Positions 32,872 to 39,826 of a stretch of 40,047 nt of DNA are shown one piece after another. The stretch comes from an uncultured Oscillospiraceae bacterium (GTDB lineage Bacteria; Bacillota; Clostridia; Oscillospirales; Oscillospiraceae), in contig CAJUQD010000022.1 of the NCBI GenBank assembly GCA_910588105.1, forward strand, positions 1 through 40,047, given 5' to 3'. A program made the translations under genes and the position numbers. Every line of letters begins with the position of its first letter. Positions within the stretch are counted from its first letter, which is position 1. The notes under the pieces are model-generated. The model ran no database searches. It was not told where the DNA came from and saw nothing but the letters and a program-made list of their open reading frames with translations.

Positions 32872-34565
32872 TGTCTCACCTCCTCCCTTACGCAGTCCAA
32901 GACCTCCTGGTCGGAAAAACACTGAAGGGCCCGGTCTGCCAGCCGCCTGCACCGGGCGGCTGGGCACCTGCTGATGGTGCGGCGCACCCTGGGGATGGAG
33001 GGGATGCTGACGCTCAGGTTGTCCACGCCCATGCCCACCCACAGGGGGATCAGTTCGTCCATTTCCCCGGCCTGCCCGCAGATATCCACCTCAATGCCGT
33101 GCCGGTGGGCGCATTGGCAGACGCGATCCACCATGTGGAGCAGGGCGGGCTGGAAATAGGAATTGAGGGCGGCCACCCTGGCGTTGTTCCGATCCGCCGC
33201 GAACAGGTACTGGGTCAAATCGTTGGTTCCGATGCTGAAGAAGTCCACAGCCCCGGCAAATTGGTGGGCCATTACAGCGGCGGCGGGGGTCTCAACCATC
33301 ATGCCCAAGGATATGGGGCCGGTTTCCGCCCCCCGTTCCTTCAGCTCCGCCCGAACCTGGGCGATGCTCTCCCGGGTGAGCTCCACCTCGGAAATGGTGG
33401 CGATCATAGGCAGCATGAGCTGCACCGGCCCCAGGGCGGCGGCACGCAGGACGGCGGCCAGCTGGGGGTGGAACACCTCGGGATGGTCCAGGCAGTAGCG
33501 GATGGCCCGGTAACCCAGGAAGGGATTGTCTTCCTGGGGGATGTTCAAGTAGGGAATGTGCTTGTCGCCGCCTACGTCTAAGCTGCGCACAATAAGGGGG
33601 CGGCCCGCCAGCCTGGTGACGATGGCGGAATAGGCGGCGTATTGGACCTCCTCGCCTGGCGGCGCATCCTGCTCCATATACAGCAGCTCCGTCCGAAGCA
33701 GGCCCACACCCTCGCCGCCCTGCCTCAGCAGCTCGGGAACCTCCTGCTCGGAGGTGATGTTGGCGTACACCCGCATGGCCTTCCCGTCGGCGGTGGCGGT
33801 GGCCGTGTGGCGGAACTGTTCCAACTCGGCCTGTTCCGCCCGGTATGCGGCCTGGTAGCGTTCAAACGCCTGGACTTGCTCTGGCGAGGGTTCCACGGTG
33901 ACCTGTCCGCGCTGGGCATCCAGCAAAAGCCGCTGCCCGTCCTGCACCTGCCCCAGCAGTCCGGCAACGCCGATGATGCAGGGGATATTCATGGACCGGG
34001 CCAGAATCACACAGTGGGAGGACAGTCCGCCCTGTTCCAGCACGATCCCCTGGAGGCCCTGCCGGCCCAGCTCGACCACCTGGGAGGGGGTGAGGTCCAG
34101 GGCGGCGGCAATTTTAGGGCCGGGCCGGATGGGGGCGGTCCCCCGCCGGGACAGGACCCGGAGCAGCCGCTTCTCAATGTCGGCGATGTCCGCCGTCCTC
34201 TCGTTGAGATAGGGGTTATCCAGTGCGGCCAGCTCTTCGCGGTATGCCTGGGAGCACTGGGATACGGCGTACTCGCAGTTGACCTGCTCTTCCTGGATCA
34301 TGCAGGAGATGCGGCCAATATAGCTGTCGTCCTCTAGCAGAAGAAGCTGGAAGTCCAGAATGTCCGCGTGATCCGAGTCGCCCTCCTCCTGGAGCTGGCG
34401 GATGAGCCCGGACAGCTCTTCCCCGCACAATCGGACGGCGGCATCCAGCCGCACCTGCTCCGCCTGCGTCTGCTCCACGTGGCGCCGGGCCACATCCATG
34501 TGCTGCTCGGCAATGATATGGACGTCAGCCAGGGCCATTCCGCCCACAGCGATGGTTCCGTTCAT
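32862..34565 (-). CDS. PTS Enzyme I (cluster-specific)
   Basis: 567 residues, the PEP-dependent first step of the PTS. Active His184 lies in GGLSSHCVILARS; PEP-binding motifs are GLLRTELLYM, RSLDVGGDKHIPYL, GMMVETPAA and SIGTNDLTQY. The C-terminal catalytic-Cys motif reads ICGQAGE, where CGE is usual, so Glu is replaced by Gln. ATG at 34565 with GGAGGG 5 bases upstream. It heads the cluster, an unusual order, as EI/HPr are generally distant from sugar-specific EII genes. Confidence 0.92.
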   Translation of the reverse strand: MNGTIAVGGMALADVHIIAEQHMDVARRHVEQTQAEQVRLDAAVRLCGEELSGLIRQLQEEGDSDHADILDFQLLLLEDDSYIGRISCMIQEEQVNCEYAVSQCSQAYREELAALDNPYLNERTADIADIEKRLLRVLSRRGTAPIRPGPKIAAALDLTPSQVVELGRQGLQGIVLEQGGLSSHCVILARSMNIPCIIGVAGLLGQVQDGQRLLLDAQRGQVTVEPSPEQVQAFERYQAAYRAEQAELEQFRHTATATADGKAMRVYANITSEQEVPELLRQGGEGVGLLRTELLYMEQDAPPGEEVQYAAYSAIVTRLAGRPLIVRSLDVGGDKHIPYLNIPQEDNPFLGYRAIRYCLDHPEVFHPQLAAVLRAAALGPVQLMLPMIATISEVELTRESIAQVRAELKERGAETGPISLGMMVETPAAAVMAHQFAGAVDFFSIGTNDLTQYLFAADRNNARVAALNSYFQPALLHMVDRVCQCAHRHGIEVDICGQAGEMDELIPLWVGMGVDNLSVSIPSIPRVRRTISRCPAARCRRLADRALQCFSDQEVLDCVREEVRQWS

Positions 34566-34623
34566 GGTTTCCCTCCAATCTGTGTCTGTTGCCAATAAGT
34601 ATGGGGGATTTCAAGATGCTCTT

Positions 34624-34652
34624 AGTATATCATGCACAATCAAAAAGGTAAA
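34624..34652 (-). promoter_or_regulatory. Promoter for the PTS cluster
   Basis: On the minus strand TTTACC (34652-34647), a 17-base spacer and TATACT (34629-34624) with an extended TG. The -35 is weak, fitting activator dependence. Transcription would start near 34617. Confidence 0.6.
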
Positions 34653-34672
34653 TGGTGGGAAAATCCGTTTAT

Positions 34673-34692
34673 TTTCCACATCAATGTGGAAA
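34673..34692. promoter_or_regulatory. Candidate PRD-activator binding site
   Basis: TTTCCACATCAATGTGGAAA: two perfect 9-base arms around CA. It is centred about 65 bases upstream of the predicted start, the classic position for an activator, with further GTGG/CCAC half-sites at 34694-34720. The encoded LicR-type protein (28397-29929) is the obvious candidate ligand. Confidence 0.55.
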
Positions 34693-34779
34693 TGTGGCAA
34701 TTAACTGATTTATCTTTCCACGGTGCGGGGATCGCGTTATACTCGGCAAAACCAGGGGAAAGGGGCGGCTTTTAATGCC

Positions 34780-34882
34780 GCTGTTTCCCGACAACCAACC
34801 TGCCAGCACCACGCCCGCCGCCAATCCCCTCCGGGATGTTGTGGAGGGCGACGGCCAGCACCAGCATGGTGGTCCGTTTCAG
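34780..34882 (-). pseudogene. ZIP transporter fragment
   Basis: About 100 bases closely matching 418-524 of the intact ZIP gene, on the same coding strand. The encoded piece begins KRTTMLVLAVALHNIPEG, including one metal-binding motif, then loses frame. The upstream part of the gene has been replaced by the truncated regulator gene; what lies between 34693 and 34780 is promoter sequence for the PTS cluster and short filler. Confidence 0.75.
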
Positions 34883-35154
34883 CCGAGTATCGCTGGAAAC
34901 CGTTTACGGATCAGCTCAACGCAGCGTAGCATATCCTTTGCCAGCAGGAAGCCGGTGTCCGTCAGGTAGATTTTTCCGTATTTCTCCCGCACCAGAAGAT
35001 TCATATCCATTAGAGTCGCCATCATTTTCGTGACAGAGGCTTTCGAGCAGTTCAAAGCCTTTGCCACGGCCTGCGTCCCCACATTCGGATTGCTTTTGCC
35101 CAATTTGTAGATCGCCGGCAGATAGCGAAGGTGGGCTTCCCGTAGTCCTGCCAT
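34879..35154 (-). pseudogene. DtxR/MntR-type regulator, truncated
   Basis: 91 residues comprising the winged-helix DNA-binding domain (LREAHLRYLPAIYKLGK; VAKALNCSKASVTKMMATLM; LVREKYGKIYLTDTGFLLA) and only the beginning of the dimerisation helix. The reading frame runs into ZIP-derived sequence and stops at once (34879-34881). Metal-binding and dimerisation parts are gone, so it is probably non-functional, though it could still bind DNA weakly. GGGGAGG precedes the ATG at 35154. Last gene of the feo operon. Confidence 0.75.
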
Positions 35155-35174
35155 AGAATTGTTCCTCCCCAACG

Positions 35175-35214
35175 CGAGGAGGCATGAGCAGATTGCACTG
35201 CCCATGCCTCCTCG
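35175..35214 (-). terminator. Hairpin between the Cys-rich gene and the truncated regulator
   Basis: A 12-bp perfect stem (35175-35186 with 35203-35214) with a 16-base loop. No T-run follows, so it may stabilise or attenuate rather than terminate. Confidence 0.45.
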
Positions 35215-35239
35215 CCATGTCTTGCAAGATTTGAAGTTT

Positions 35240-35380
35240 TCAGTGACAGCCACGGCAGTTCCCGCAGTCGCCATTACAGCCTCCGCCGGACTTGTGAGAT
35301 TTCCGCAGGGACCGAACAGCCAGTGCCACAACAGCAATCAATGCGGCGATCACAATGATATTTCCCAAGATAGCGGGCAT
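35240..35380 (-). CDS. FeoB-associated Cys-rich membrane protein
   Basis: 46 residues: one hydrophobic helix (IIVIAALIAVVALAV), then a basic stretch and a cysteine-rich tail (GGGCNGDCGNCRGCH). This matches the small protein usually encoded directly after feoB in Bacillota. AAGGAG lies 8 bases before the ATG at 35380; 25 bases separate it from feoB. It probably helps FeoB assembly or hands over iron; the role is not established. Confidence 0.9.
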   Translation of the reverse strand: MPAILGNIIVIAALIAVVALAVRSLRKSHKSGGGCNGDCGNCRGCH

Positions 35381-35405
35381 GGTCAATCGCTCCTTTCCCC
35401 GTTGG

Positions 35406-37634
35406 TTATCTTGCGGCAGCAGCCACAGAGGTCAGCCGCCGAGTGTTTTCTTCCCCCCGATATCCCTTGCGAACCAGCAGGTAGATAATCGCGGCCAGGA
35501 GAGCCAGTGCCACAACAGTCCACAGATTGAAGCTGACCACCCCGGCGATCAGTCCGCCGATCTGGTAGACGATGAGAGCGGCCACATAGGCGAACACGCA
35601 CATATAACCGATGGCGAAGGCGGCCCACTTGCCGTTGTTCATCTCCCGTTTGATAGCGCCCATAGCGGCGAAACAGGGGGCGCAGAGCAGGTTGAAAATC
35701 ATGAAGCTGTAGGCGGTAAGAGCGCCGAAGTCCGCTCCCACCATAGCCCAGATCTCCTCGCCGTTCTCGCTGATCTCCCCGGCGAAGTGGTAGAGGGTGC
35801 CGAGGGTCCCCACCACGTTCTCCTTGGCGGTGAGGCCAACAAAGGAGGCCACGGTGGCTTTCCATGCCATGTCACCTGTCCAGCCAAGGGGATAGAAGAT
35901 CCAGGCAATCGCGTTGCCGATGGCGGCCAGCAGGGAGGTATTGTTGTCCTCCACAGGGCCAAACGTGCCGTCGGTGAAGCCGTAGCCCTGGAGGAACCAC
36001 AGCACGATGGTGGACAGCAGGATCACCGTCCCTGCCCGCTTGATGAAGGACCAGCCCCGCTCCCAGGTGGCCCGGAGCACGTTGCTGGCGGAGGGAGCGT
36101 GGTAGGCGGGCAGCTCCATGACAAAGGGGGCAGGCTCCCCGGCAAAGGCTTTGAACTTTTTCAGCATGATGCCGGAGATCACCACGGCGGCGATACCGAT
36201 GAAGAAGGCCGAGGTGGCCACCAGGGAAGAGCCTCCGAACACCGCGCCGGCGAACAGGCCGATGATGGGCATTTTGGCCCCGCAGGGGATGAAGCCGGTG
36301 GTCATGATGGTCATTTTCCGGTCCCGGTCCTGCTCAATGGTCCGGGAGGCCATGATGCCGGGGACGCCGCAGCCGGTGGCCACCAGCATGGGGATGAAGC
36401 TCTTGCCGGACAGGCCAAAGCGGCGGAAGATGCGGTCCATGATGAACGCCACGCGGGCCATGTAGCCCACGTCCTCCAGGATAGCCAGCAGAAGGAACAG
36501 CACCAGCATCTGAGGCACGAAGCCCAGCACCGCGCCCACGCCGGCCACGATGCCGTCTTGGATCAAGCCGTAGAGCCAGCCGCCCTCGGCCACGCCCAGA
36601 GCGCCCAGAATGGTGTCAAACAGGCCGGGGACCATCTCGCCGAAGAGGTTGTCGTTGGCCCAGTCGGTGCCCCAGGAGCCGATGCCGATGCCCCACGCCT
36701 CTCCCTCGAACAGACCCGCCGGGGAAGTGCCCATAGCGATGGAATAGATCAGGAACATGACCAAGGCGAAGATGGGCAGGGCGGCCACACGGTTGGTGAC
36801 GATCTGGTCGATCTTGTCGGAGACGGATAGACTTCCCTTGGCCGCTTTCTTCTTCACAGCCTTGGTGACCACAGAGTTGATGTAAGAATACCGCTGGTTG
36901 GTGATGATGCTCTCGGCGTCATCGTCCAGCTCTTTCTCGCAGTCGGCAATGTGCTGCTCCAGATGGGATTTCAGTTCGGAACCGAGGTCCAGCTCCTCCA
37001 GGACCTTCTCATCTCGCTCAAAAATCTTGATAGCATACCAGCGAAGATAGCCGTCCGACACCTTGCCCTGGATGGATTCCTCAATGTGGGCCAGGGCGTG
37101 TTCCACGCTGCCGGTGAACACATGGGGCAGCTCCCCGGTCTGCTTTCTTTGGGCCATGGCCACGGCCTTTTCCGCCGCCGCCATGCCGCCCTCGCCCTTG
37201 AGGGCGCTCATCTCCACCACTTCACAGCCCAGGGCCTCACCCAGCTTATTGAGGTTGATGGTATCGCCGTTTTTCCGCACAAGGTCGATCATGTTCACCG
37301 CCACCACCACGGGCAGACCCAGCTCGATCAGTTGGGTGGTGAGGTAGAGGTTGCGCTCAATATTGGTGCCGTCCACGATGTTGAGGATGGCGTCCGGCTT
37401 CTCGTTCACCAGATAGCTCCGGGCCACCACTTCTTCCAGCGTGTAGGGGGACAGGGAGTAGATGCCGGGCAGGTCCTGGATGACCACATCCTTATGACCC
37501 TTCAGCCTGCCCTCCTTCTTTTCCACGGTAACACCGGGCCAGTTGCCCACATACTGGCTGGAGCCGGTGAGGGCGTTGAACAGCGTGGTCTTGCCGCAGT
37601 TGGGGTTGCCCGCCAGGGCAATCTTGATGTCCAT
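35406..37634 (-). CDS. Ferrous iron transporter FeoB
   Basis: 742 residues. N-terminal G-protein domain (G1 GNPNCGKTT at 9-17, G3 DLPG at 54-57, G4 NMID at 113-116), a guanine-dissociation-inhibitor region, then a membrane core with two Gate motifs including VLFLLLAILEDVGYMARVAF and a conserved cysteine in GCGVPGI. AAGGAGAG precedes the ATG. A palindromic GTTAG-N6-CTAAC site sits about 20 bases upstream. Imports Fe(II) with the FeoA proteins. Confidence 0.98.
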   Translation of the reverse strand: MDIKIALAGNPNCGKTTLFNALTGSSQYVGNWPGVTVEKKEGRLKGHKDVVIQDLPGIYSLSPYTLEEVVARSYLVNEKPDAILNIVDGTNIERNLYLTTQLIELGLPVVVAVNMIDLVRKNGDTINLNKLGEALGCEVVEMSALKGEGGMAAAEKAVAMAQRKQTGELPHVFTGSVEHALAHIEESIQGKVSDGYLRWYAIKIFERDEKVLEELDLGSELKSHLEQHIADCEKELDDDAESIITNQRYSYINSVVTKAVKKKAAKGSLSVSDKIDQIVTNRVAALPIFALVMFLIYSIAMGTSPAGLFEGEAWGIGIGSWGTDWANDNLFGEMVPGLFDTILGALGVAEGGWLYGLIQDGIVAGVGAVLGFVPQMLVLFLLLAILEDVGYMARVAFIMDRIFRRFGLSGKSFIPMLVATGCGVPGIMASRTIEQDRDRKMTIMTTGFIPCGAKMPIIGLFAGAVFGGSSLVATSAFFIGIAAVVISGIMLKKFKAFAGEPAPFVMELPAYHAPSASNVLRATWERGWSFIKRAGTVILLSTIVLWFLQGYGFTDGTFGPVEDNNTSLLAAIGNAIAWIFYPLGWTGDMAWKATVASFVGLTAKENVVGTLGTLYHFAGEISENGEEIWAMVGADFGALTAYSFMIFNLLCAPCFAAMGAIKREMNNGKWAAFAIGYMCVFAYVAALIVYQIGGLIAGVVSFNLWTVVALALLAAIIYLLVRKGYRGEENTRRLTSVAAAAR

Positions 37635-37654
37635 ACAATTCTCTCCTTTCGATT

Positions 37655-37670
37655 GTTAGCTGTAGCTAAC
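37655..37670. promoter_or_regulatory. DtxR-type operator before feoB
   Basis: GTTAGCTGTAGCTAAC, a GTTAG-N6-CTAAC palindrome matching the three sites at the start of the operon. It suggests an internal, iron-controlled promoter for feoB. Confidence 0.65.
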
Positions 37671-37708
37671 TTTTATTCTAAAGAATAGCGGCCTCCTGCC
37701 GCGTCAGT

Positions 37709-37930
37709 TTACTGAACCTCAATCATCTCCGCGTCGCCCTTGCGGACGGACAGCTCGTAGCCTCGGACGTTCAGCTCCATAGGGTCGCCCAGGGGGGCCA
37801 CCTTGCGGACGCAGATCTCCACGCCCTTGGTGATGCCCATGTCCATGATCCGGCGCTTCACCGGGCCTTCCCCGTGGAGCTTCGCCACGGTCACAGTCTC
37901 GCCCACCTTCACATGCTTCAGTGTTCTCAT
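37709..37930 (-). CDS. FeoA family protein (adjacent to feoB)
   Basis: 73 residues, an SH3-like beta-barrel. KRRIMDMGITKGVEICVRK and a C-terminal ELSVRKGDAEMIEV are FeoA signatures. It is thought to bind the FeoB G-domain. AAAAAGGAGGAG precedes the ATG. Confidence 0.93.
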   Translation of the reverse strand: MRTLKHVKVGETVTVAKLHGEGPVKRRIMDMGITKGVEICVRKVAPLGDPMELNVRGYELSVRKGDAEMIEVQ

Positions 37931-38083
37931 CTTGCGCTCCTCCTTTTTGTTTCCTTGTCACGCCTCGCCTGTTCGCAACGTACAGTTTCCCTTCGACTCG
38001 GGCTGGTTTCTGGGGCCTGCGGCCCTGCCGCTCGCACTCGCTTCGATCCATCCGCGCTGCTCACGATGGCTCGGACGCTGCTC

Positions 38084-38296
38084 CTAAACCATAATGCGGT
38101 TTGCCATGGTCTTGTCCAGCGCGATTCGGCTGTCCTTCACCTGCACGATCAGGTTCCCTCCAATCTCGCTGACTACCGTCACATCGCTGTCCACCACAAA
38201 GCCCAGCTCCGCCAGATGCTGGCGCACATCGTCCTTGCCGGAGATTTTGCGGATCGTGACCGTCTCTCCGGCCTTTGCCATTGTCAGCGGCATCAT
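38084..38296 (-). CDS. FeoA family protein (first gene)
   Basis: 70 residues, SH3-like. RQHLAELGFVVDSDVTVVSE and the C-terminal DSRIALDKTMANRIMV identify it. ATG at 38296 (or 38293) follows GGGAGG by 7 bases. First gene of the feo operon; two FeoA proteins with one FeoB is a common Bacillota arrangement. The 150 bases to the next gene contain only a short GGGCC hairpin. Confidence 0.9.
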   Translation of the reverse strand: MMPLTMAKAGETVTIRKISGKDDVRQHLAELGFVVDSDVTVVSEIGGNLIVQVKDSRIALDKTMANRIMV

Positions 38297-38320
38297 GCTC
38301 TTGCCTCCCTCCGGGGTGCA

Positions 38321-38336
38321 GTTAGTAAACCCTAAC
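38321..38336. promoter_or_regulatory. DtxR-type operator, feo promoter
   Basis: GTTAGTAAACCCTAAC, a GTTAG-N6-CTAAC site just downstream of the predicted feo transcription start. Confidence 0.65.
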
Positions 38337-38351
38337 CTTGAAATCGGCCTT

Positions 38352-38380
38352 AGTTTACTACTGCTAACTGCCAGTGTCAA
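38352..38380 (-). promoter_or_regulatory. Promoter of the feo operon
   Basis: On the minus strand a perfect TTGACA (38380-38375), a 17-base spacer and TAAACT (38357-38352). It is overlapped by an operator at 38353-38368. Confidence 0.65.
38353..38368. promoter_or_regulatory. DtxR-type operator overlapping the feo -10 box
   Basis: Minus strand GTTAG-N6-TAAAC, a 9-of-10 match to the GTTAG-N6-CTAAC pattern. Binding here would block the promoter directly. Confidence 0.5.
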
Positions 38381-38409
38381 GGCCCTTTTCGGAAAAACTT
38401 GCATTTTTG

Positions 38410-38425
38410 GTTAGAATGTGCTAAC
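38410..38425. promoter_or_regulatory. DtxR-type operator before the regulator gene
   Basis: GTTAGAATGTGCTAAC within an extended GGTTAG/CTAACC palindrome, 36 bases before the regulator's start codon: probably autoregulation. Confidence 0.65.
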
Positions 38426-38460
38426 CTGTGCACGGGGACTTTTGTGGGAGGAGGAATTTT

Positions 38461-38835
38461 GTGAATATCCACGAATCTGCTGAGGACTATTTAGAGGCGA
38501 TCTTAAAACTCCGGGAAGATCACGGAATGGTGCGTTCCATTGATATTGTCCATGAATTGGGCTTTTCCAAGCCCAGCGTCAGCATAGCAATGCGGAACCT
38601 GCGGGAGAACGGCTATATTCAGATGGACGATGATGGGTATATCACGCTTTTGCCTCCCGGTGAGGAAATTGCCCAGCATATCTATGAGCGGCATAAGCTG
38701 CTGACACAGGTTTTTATTCAGTTGGGCGTTTCCCCGGAGACGGCGGCGGCGGACGCCTGCAAGGTAGAACATGATCTGAGCGATGAAACCTTTGAGAAAA
38801 TCAAGGCCCATGCCGCTGGTGGAAAAATGGCGTGA
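38461..38835 (+). CDS. DtxR/MntR family metal-dependent repressor
   Basis: 124 residues. N-terminal winged helix (SAEDYLEAILKLRE; VHELGFSKPSVSIAMRNLREN; YITLLPPGEEIA) followed by the dimerisation helices with metal ligands expected in ERHKLL and KVEHDLSDETFEKI. No SH3 domain, as in MntR-type members. The GTG at 38461 is supported by GGGAGGAGG 6 bases upstream. Divergent from feoA and most likely the iron (or manganese) dependent repressor acting on the GTTAG-N6-CTAAC sites. Confidence 0.92.
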   Translation: MNIHESAEDYLEAILKLREDHGMVRSIDIVHELGFSKPSVSIAMRNLRENGYIQMDDDGYITLLPPGEEIAQHIYERHKLLTQVFIQLGVSPETAAADACKVEHDLSDETFEKIKAHAAGGKMA

Positions 38836-38985
38836 GCTGTGAACATTGTCCTTTGAAATCGACCTGACCGGCCCGAAGCAAAAGCCGTCCCCGCAAGGTT
38901 CAGCCTTAGCCGCATAGCGTATGACGGTCTTGCAATAGCCGTTGAACGTATACATGAAGTGTTCCCTGTATGCTTCTGTGCAAGC
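38836..38985 (-). pseudogene. Mobile-element sigma-like gene fragment
   Basis: Reads CTEAYREHFMYTFNGYCKTVIRYAA, which resembles the N-terminus of the sigma-70-like proteins carried by conjugative elements of gut Clostridia, then KAEPCGDGFCFGPVRSIS without further homology. No start codon with a ribosome-binding site and no downstream continuation. A scar of a lost element. Confidence 0.45.
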
Positions 38986-38995
38986 CCTAACTTTC

Positions 38996-39193
38996 CTATT
39001 CTTCAACAGTAAAAATTTCCTCGATTGAAACATGAAATACCTTTGCAATGTTCCAGGCCAAAACCAATGATGGATTATATTTACCCTTTTCAAGATTTCC
39101 AATTGTTTCTCTGCGAACTCCAACCAAATTTGCTAAATCTTCCTGTTTCATATCAAATCTTGCTCTAAACTCTTTTATCCTGTTCTTAATCAT
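38996..39193 (-). CDS. XRE family helix-turn-helix regulator
   Basis: 65 residues, the compact Cro/CI-type domain: MKQEDLANLVGVRRETIGNLEKGKYNPSL is cut here by the recognition helix RRETIGNLE. Its start overlaps the end of the upstream membrane-protein gene by 8 bases. Low GC compared with the rest of the window indicates transfer. Confidence 0.93.
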   Translation of the reverse strand: MIKNRIKEFRARFDMKQEDLANLVGVRRETIGNLEKGKYNPSLVLAWNIAKVFHVSIEEIFTVEE

Positions 39194-39536
39194 TTTTTGT
39201 ATTAACCCTCTCTTTAATTTCTAAAACAAAGGTAGAAAAAGCAAATATAGCTATTGAAATACCAAATCCTAATGCTGTTCCGGCAGCCAGAGGATTGTCG
39301 CTCATCTTAAAATAAGACAAGGCAAATGTAGCAGCAGTTGTAATGAAAAGATTAGCAAAGAAAGCCCATGAAGCACATCTTTTTATTGTATCAACAAACA
39401 TTTCATCGGGAGTCACCCAAAAATACTCAAAAAATAGGGCAAAAGCAAAAAACGATAGAAACAAAGGCTCGCTCCCAATCAATCCCCATGCGCCTAACAA
39501 AGAAACAAATCCAATACAGCCATACCAATTTTTCAT
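39186..39536 (-). CDS. Small membrane protein paired with XRE regulator (DUF3796-like)
   Basis: 116 residues with four hydrophobic segments, starting MKNWYGCIGFVSLLGAWG. Membrane proteins of this type are frequently encoded directly before a small XRE regulator in Clostridia (DUF3796-type pairs). Function unknown. AAGGAG precedes the ATG. AT-rich codon use unlike the neighbours. Confidence 0.75.
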   Translation of the reverse strand: MKNWYGCIGFVSLLGAWGLIGSEPLFLSFFAFALFFEYFWVTPDEMFVDTIKRCASWAFFANLFITTAATFALSYFKMSDNPLAAGTALGFGISIAIFAFSTFVLEIKERVNTKND

Positions 39537-39560
39537 AATTCATACTCCTTTTTCTTTTGC

Positions 39561-39593
39561 GGTATATTTCGCTCTTCGCGTTACAAATATACC
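39561..39593 (-). promoter_or_regulatory. Operator palindrome at the XRE/membrane-protein promoter
   Basis: Perfect 9-base arms GGTATATTT (39561-39569) and AAATATACC (39585-39593), 15 bases apart, covering the -10 box and the predicted start. Likely the XRE protein's own site. Confidence 0.6.
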
Positions 39594-39614
39594 ACAAAAG
39601 AAAATGAGTGTCAA
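39586..39614 (-). promoter_or_regulatory. Promoter of the XRE/membrane-protein pair
   Basis: On the minus strand a perfect TTGACA (39614-39609), a 17-base spacer and TATATT (39591-39586). Confidence 0.75.
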
Positions 39615-39660
39615 TAACTTATAAAGAGAAATATAAGGAATGAGAGGGATTCCGTAGTAG

Positions 39661-39823
39661 GGCTTGTTTGAAAATTGTCAACACGCCCAATCGGCGGGCC
39701 TTTTTCCGCCGAGCTGCGTTGCTTTGCCTTGAAATACACAAAGTATTTCTGTGCCAAATCGCCTTGCCCGGCGAAAAAATTCCTTGCCGCTGGGCATATT
39801 GCCATTTTTCAAACGGCGCCTAG
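39661..39823. repeat. MITE-like element, copy 2
   Basis: Ends are related inverted sequences (GTTTGAAAAT near 39666 and ATTTTTCAAAC near 39804, with GGCGCCTAG outside). Inside are a TCGGCGG/CCGCCGA hairpin, the shared core (39728-39768) and a TGCCCGGCG/CGCTGGGCA stem. No coding capacity. Related to 19412-19498 and 20072-20107. Confidence 0.6.
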
Positions 39824-39826
39824 TCG

